A DNA stretch of 64,000 bases. It comes from Drosophila persimilis (lineage: Eukaryota > Arthropoda > Insecta > Diptera > Drosophilidae). The position numbers and the translations under genes were made by a program. Location of the stretch: assembly GCF_003286085.1 (NCBI RefSeq), contig NW_020825298.1:124001-188000 (forward strand), written 5' to 3'. Shown in pieces: positions 59,570 to 64,000 of this stretch (position 1 is the first letter of the stretch; every line of letters begins with the position of its first letter). Below the pieces are notes generated by a model. The model saw only the letters and a program-made list of their open reading frames with translations, did not search any database and was not told the DNA's origin.

Positions 59570-61384
59570 ATGACTATCACCCAATCCCCTCCTCTGACTG
59601 AGCTAGAAAATAGTAACGACATCATAAATAATTGGCTTAGCGATATACCAGCAACCACGCTCCCTAACATGGCTGTCTTCTCAGCCCCCAACTATACCCC
59701 GGGAAAAAGGCAAAATAGAGAAATGGACACCACAGACGAGGACCAATCCTTTCATGAATTACCAAAACAAGATCTTGATTTCAACACCCCTAAATTCAAA
59801 AGTGACACTGCCAAAAGATTTGCCTCAGAATTCAATAAAATTAAAATTCATAACCCTACAAAGACAAATCAGCCATTAACACAACCTTCCAATACGAAAG
59901 ATCTTGACACAGGGGAATTCCAAGGCAGTTCTGGGCCAAACAATCTTCAACGACAGCCACTTCCCCCAATCAGCATGCACAGCGAAATGCTCACTGCCAA
60001 CAATACTGATCAGATTGAGCAGCCTGACCTATTCCCATGGCAGGAAGTGCCAAGGAGTAAGAGGGTACCTTCCATTTACATCTCAGGAGTAAAAACAATA
60101 GTACCTCTTTTGGAAAAACTAAACTACACAGCAGGAATAGGTAGATTTACAACCAAAAGTACCCCTGGGAATGGGATCAGAATACAATGTGCTGACATGG
60201 ATGCCCATAAAAAGATCACCACACTCCTCAACGACCAAAAAGTACCAATGCACACGCATCAGCAGATTGGGCAGCGGGGTGTTCGATATATACTTCGACA
60301 CTTGCATTACTCAACAACAAGGGAGTGGATTTCCTCTGAGCTTAAAAAAAGGCACTACATCGTGAGATACACCAGCAATATGAAACATAGGTCTACAGGT
60401 CAGCCTATAAATATGTTCGAAATTGAAATTGAGCATAAACAGGACGGTTCTCATGATGAAATCTTAAAAATTTCCGAGCTAGGTGGACAGGCAGTGGCTT
60501 TTGAGAGGAAATGGGTGACTAGGGACCCGCTTCAGTGTCATAGATGTCAGGCCTACGGACACACTAGGAACTACTGTAAAAACGCACCCAAGTGCATGAA
60601 GTGCGCCAGTGACCATCTCTCAACTACATGCACCAAACCCAGATACACTCCTGCTAAATGTGTTAACTGCGGCGGAGAGCATGTCAGTTGTTTTAAGGGT
60701 TGCCCGGCCTTCAAAGCTGCCAGAAGCAAGCTCAAAATCGACAAAATTGTCAATATGGACAGGAGCATAGGGAAGGCACTAGGGAGGCCGAGTGTATGGG
60801 AGGAGATCTCCAGGCACCCCCAACCAAACAGAGGGGGCCCCACTACTGCAGGTGACCATCGAAAGGATGAGGGCGACTATGTCGAAGGGCGGAAAATTCC
60901 AGGGAGGGGTTTCACTAACCCTTTCTCAGGCAGAACAGTCCAACCCAAGCCGAGCCTCCACAGCACTGAAATAAAAAAAAGGCTTTCTAAGATGAGAAAC
61001 CGAGAAAGGAGCAAGCAAACATCCAGCCATAAGAAGGACAGAATAGGGAAGGGACGGGCTCCAAAAACCGGTGACACGAATGTCAACCCAGCCGCCAGCC
61101 ACCTAGAGAAATTCCAGAGTAGACTGAGGGAGGAGCAGATGGCGCTCTCGCAGTCTGCAAAAGAAATGACAGAGGGCCCCGCTGAACAGGAGAACAAGCG
61201 GTTTGAAGACAGGCTCAATGTAATTGAGCTCAGTATTAAGGACATCATGGCGTCAATTAGCCAAATTCACACTCTACTGCAAAACCCTCCCCCCAAAAAT
61301 ACTGACAATATAAATAACACTACAAACAATTCTGAACATCACAAAACAACAAATATCCTCAATCAAATAGAAAACAAACAATAA
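59570..61384 (+). CDS. gag: Gag of family 3 copy F3d
   Basis: 604 aa from ATG 59570, the first ATG in the frame. The frame is open a further 105 codons upstream to the element junction, with repeated GTTGCTGACGAT units (VADD) and an Asn/Lys-rich stretch but no ATG, so a longer or 5'-truncated protein is possible. RRM-like block (RYILRHLHYS) near 240; zinc knuckles at about 323-378 with the CX2CX4HX4C, CX2CX3HX4C, CX2CX3HX6C spacing; basic region; C-terminal coiled-coil-like helix at about 505-565. Clearly homologous to F3a gag but with many differences, so the two are separate lineages. Confidence 0.9.
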   Translation: MTITQSPPLTELENSNDIINNWLSDIPATTLPNMAVFSAPNYTPGKRQNREMDTTDEDQSFHELPKQDLDFNTPKFKSDTAKRFASEFNKIKIHNPTKTNQPLTQPSNTKDLDTGEFQGSSGPNNLQRQPLPPISMHSEMLTANNTDQIEQPDLFPWQEVPRSKRVPSIYISGVKTIVPLLEKLNYTAGIGRFTTKSTPGNGIRIQCADMDAHKKITTLLNDQKVPMHTHQQIGQRGVRYILRHLHYSTTREWISSELKKRHYIVRYTSNMKHRSTGQPINMFEIEIEHKQDGSHDEILKISELGGQAVAFERKWVTRDPLQCHRCQAYGHTRNYCKNAPKCMKCASDHLSTTCTKPRYTPAKCVNCGGEHVSCFKGCPAFKAARSKLKIDKIVNMDRSIGKALGRPSVWEEISRHPQPNRGGPTTAGDHRKDEGDYVEGRKIPGRGFTNPFSGRTVQPKPSLHSTEIKKRLSKMRNRERSKQTSSHKKDRIGKGRAPKTGDTNVNPAASHLEKFQSRLREEQMALSQSAKEMTEGPAEQENKRFEDRLNVIELSIKDIMASISQIHTLLQNPPPKNTDNINNTTNNSEHHKTTNILNQIENKQ

Positions 61385-61438
61385 AACAACTCATTGCTAT
61401 ACATTATATCTAACTAAACTAGCCAATAATTTACAGAC

Positions 61439-64000
61439 ATGAACACAAACAATAATAACGCAAACCATTTCCCACATTCCAATCACCTTCCGCCACAAAC
61501 TCTTGACACGACCGGGGCAAACCTGCCCAACTCCAACAGGCTTAAAATAGCTTTCTGGAACGCCTGTGGGATCAAAAATAAAATGGCTGAACTTGAAACA
61601 TTCATGACAAATGGGGACATACAAATTATGATGGTTATTGAAACTAGAACTAAACAGAGCGCTGACCTACTGAAAATACCAAACTATATCTCATACCACA
61701 CTGCCAATCCTATAAATCACAAAAAAGGGGGGGTCGTGGTATATGTGAAAGAAAATGTTAGACATGCTGCACTGGAACCCATTAGCACCGATTTCCTTCA
61801 ATGTACCCCAATTGTAATAATCCCAATAAACAACAAGAGGAGAAACATGATCGTGGTTGCACCGACGTACTGCCCACCTAACTTCAATTGGACTGAGAAT
61901 CATTTCAGATCACTACTCCTGCATTTTGACAACATATTGGGGGGTACCTCCGGGTTCATTTGCTGCGGAGATTGGAATGCTAAGCATCCATGGTGGGGGA
62001 ACCCCAGATCCTGTAGGAGAGGACGTGCCCTGATGCAAGCTGTGAGCTCTGGAGCCAGATACAACATCCTGGCCACAGGAGGTGCCACCCACTATCCATA
62101 CGACAGCAGAAAAAGACCCTCAGCCATCGACTTTGCAGTTTGTGGGGGTATTACAGTAAATAGGATGAAAATCCATTCATGTAGCAGTCTGGACTCCGAT
62201 CACCTGCCAATAACCATCGAAATGTGTACAAATGGGGCCGACACATTCACCCAAAGTTCTATAGGCAGACGACTAATTACAAAGAAAACAAATATTAACA
62301 GAGTAAAAGAGCACTTGGAACAGACCATAAACTTAAACACGGAAATTCACTCGGGACTGGATATTGACGACGCAGTAAAAATACTAACTACAAACATACA
62401 TGACGCGATAAAACTAGCCACTAAAAATGTAAACTCCAATCAAAGATTAAGATCTGGGAATTCAAACAGCCAACGAAGGATGGACAAAGCACGCTATAAA
62501 CTAGACGATGAAACTAAAGCGCTTCTGCAAATAAAAAACGAACTGAACCTCAGATTTAAAATATTCCACACAGAAGAGGCTAAAACACTGTACAAGGCCG
62601 CCCAGAACACCCTCAGGAAAAAGTTACAAAAATTAAAAACAAACAACATTAATCAGCAATTTGAAGGTATAAACACGCAAGACAGATACAAAATGGCAAA
62701 GCTCTGGAAAGTAACAAATACAATCAAGAGACAGCCACAACCAAACTGGCCCATTTGCACGCAGACGGGAAACTCTAACCAACGACCCGTATGGACCAAG
62801 AGTAACGAAGAGAAAGCCGAAGTATTTGTCTCTCACTTTGAACAACGATTTAAGCCCAGACATACAAGCTCAGAAAAGGAACGCGAGACGACACAAAAAG
62901 ACCTAGACATTGAGAAACAGAAGCTGACGGATGCAGCAACAAAGACACAAACACGTCCTCTCAGACCATTTACACTCCCAGAACTGACAACCGAAATTAA
63001 AAACTTAATCTTGAATAAATCCCCAGGTAAAGACAGAATAGACAATGTGTTAATCAAGGCTCTCCCAAAGAAAGCCCTACTATATATTCTCCTGATCTTC
63101 AACTCAATGCTGAGATTGGGTCACTTCCCGCAAGCTTGGAAACACGCCACAATCACATTACTTCTTAAGCCAAATAAGCCTGCTCAGTCGGTAACATCCT
63201 ATCGCCCAATCAGTCTCCTTTCTGGATTAGCTAAAACCTTTGAAAAACTTTTTATTAAACGATTATTTGACTTTGAGGATTTCTCTAGAGCCCTTCCCAC
63301 ACATCAATTTGGGTTTCGAAAAGAACATGCCACTGAACAACAGCTAGCAAGAGTAACGCAATTCATTATGGGGGCCTTCGAAGAAAAACAATACTGCTCA
63401 GCTGTTTTTATAGATATATCTGAAGCGTTTGATAGAGTATGGCACACCGGTTTGCTATATAAGCTATCAAAACTGGTGTCTCTTCAGGCCTTCAAGCTAC
63501 TAGAAAGCTACCTAAATGAAAGGACCTTCGAAGTAATTACCAACAATGGTATTACATCGAGAATTGGAAAAATAAAAGCCGGGGTTCCTCAGGGCAGCAA
63601 TTTAGGTCCACTTCTATACAGCATTTACTCATCTGACGTTCCGCTACCAAACTGCTTGAATGGATATCACCCCACTTCGATACCGGTACTAAGGGAAAAA
63701 AACAGAATGTTAGCTACGTATGCAGATGACACAATTATCATGAGCAGAGCGGACTTCCCCTTGACAGCGGCAAAAATGAACGAACAATATTTAAATAAGT
63801 TCAGTGTTTGGGCTAAAAAATGGGAAATGGGCATTAACGAAAAGAAAACAGCCCACGTATTTTTCACACTGAATAAACTTAGCAAAACACAGCAAGAAAG
63901 TACGCCTAAATTAAATGGACAAAGAATTCCTAACAAATTCAAACAAATGTATCTTGGGGTTACGCTCGATAGGAAACTTAGCCTTAACCACCATGTCAAA
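61439..64000 (+). CDS. pol: Endonuclease/reverse transcriptase ORF2 of F3d (3' partial)
   Basis: 854 codons open from ATG 61439 to the last base of the window, with no stop. EN motifs: FWNACG near residue 40, a VIETR block, GDWNAKHPWWGN near 178, IDFAV at 230 and SDHLP near 255. RT motifs: SPGKDRIDN, SYRPISLLSG, FIDISEAFDRVWH (motif A), GVPQGSNLGP (motif B) and TYADDTIIM (motif C). Between motifs B and C it has about 12 residues more than family 1. It follows gag by 54 nt rather than overlapping it, unlike family 1. This is a jockey-clade EN/RT, intact as far as visible. Confidence 0.92.
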   Translation, partial: MNTNNNNANHFPHSNHLPPQTLDTTGANLPNSNRLKIAFWNACGIKNKMAELETFMTNGDIQIMMVIETRTKQSADLLKIPNYISYHTANPINHKKGGVVVYVKENVRHAALEPISTDFLQCTPIVIIPINNKRRNMIVVAPTYCPPNFNWTENHFRSLLLHFDNILGGTSGFICCGDWNAKHPWWGNPRSCRRGRALMQAVSSGARYNILATGGATHYPYDSRKRPSAIDFAVCGGITVNRMKIHSCSSLDSDHLPITIEMCTNGADTFTQSSIGRRLITKKTNINRVKEHLEQTINLNTEIHSGLDIDDAVKILTTNIHDAIKLATKNVNSNQRLRSGNSNSQRRMDKARYKLDDETKALLQIKNELNLRFKIFHTEEAKTLYKAAQNTLRKKLQKLKTNNINQQFEGINTQDRYKMAKLWKVTNTIKRQPQPNWPICTQTGNSNQRPVWTKSNEEKAEVFVSHFEQRFKPRHTSSEKERETTQKDLDIEKQKLTDAATKTQTRPLRPFTLPELTTEIKNLILNKSPGKDRIDNVLIKALPKKALLYILLIFNSMLRLGHFPQAWKHATITLLLKPNKPAQSVTSYRPISLLSGLAKTFEKLFIKRLFDFEDFSRALPTHQFGFRKEHATEQQLARVTQFIMGAFEEKQYCSAVFIDISEAFDRVWHTGLLYKLSKLVSLQAFKLLESYLNERTFEVITNNGITSRIGKIKAGVPQGSNLGPLLYSIYSSDVPLPNCLNGYHPTSIPVLREKNRMLATYADDTIIMSRADFPLTAAKMNEQYLNKFSVWAKKWEMGINEKKTAHVFFTLNKLSKTQQESTPKLNGQRIPNKFKQMYLGVTLDRKLSLNHHVK

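Larger units (their letters stand above)
59253..64000 (+). mobile_element. Family 3 copy F3d: gag plus EN/RT, cut by window end
   Basis: It starts directly after the F3c oligo(A). Gag and a long open EN/RT frame follow; the rest of ORF2 and the 3' UTR are beyond the window. This is the RT-bearing relative of F3a/F3b. The first 317 bp before the gag ATG are open in the gag frame and may be 5' UTR or a truncated coding part. Confidence 0.9.

Noticed and set aside
1..64000. Host genes, tRNA or rRNA between elements
   Set aside because: Every junction joins one element directly to the next; no intervening sequence longer than a few bases except the 110-bp block at 58886, and no tRNA-like or rRNA-like sequence was recognised.

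Overview
This window is one uninterrupted head-to-tail array of telomere-type non-LTR retrotransposons. I see no host gene, tRNA, rRNA or CRISPR. The organism is most likely a Drosophila, the lineage known to replace telomerase repeats with jockey-clade HeT-A/TART/TAHRE elements. The species is not identifiable from the sequence, and the proteins do not look like the melanogaster versions. Every element lies on the + strand with its 3' end to the right. By the HeT-A/TART precedent the chromosome end would be to the left and the centromere to the right.

Three families are present. Family 1 (TART-like, about 6.8 kb) has a gag ORF1, an overlapping endonuclease/reverse transcriptase ORF2, a candidate third ORF and an oligo(A) tail. 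Copies: 1a 1-5993 (cut by the window), 1b 5994-12821, 1c 12822-19646; 1b and 1c are nearly identical. Family 2 (HeT-A-like) encodes only a gag with three zinc knuckles, followed by a 2.3-2.6 kb structured 3' UTR. Copies: H1 19651-22387 (truncated), H2 22388-27534, H3 27535-32348, H4 41481-44595 (truncated), H5 44596-49376, H6 49377-53967, H7 53968-58885. Family 3 has a different gag and EN/RT. Copies: F3a 32439-37677 and F3b 37678-41480 (EN/RT deleted, long A-rich 3' UTR), F3c 58886-59252 (3' fragment), F3d 59253 to beyond 64000 (gag plus EN/RT, cut by the window end).

The likely division of labour, inferred from known HeT-A/TART biology, is that families 1 and 3 supply EN/RT while family 2 supplies gag and bulk sequence and is copied in trans. 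The 3' UTRs of all three families carry small hairpins with the loop CGGACCAG and compensating stem changes, which could be a shared recognition signal. Family 2 junctions carry 0-5 copies of a 45-bp repeat of the upstream element's 3' end, matching HeT-A 'Tags'. F3a/F3b look like a second, independent origin of a gag-only telomeric element. The antisense strand of the family 2 and 3 UTRs contains many splice-site-like signals and, in family 2, G-quadruplex motifs.

ORF starts were chosen at real ATG codons where possible; three gag frames stay open upstream of the first ATG or are truncated. All structural and regulatory calls were made by eye.
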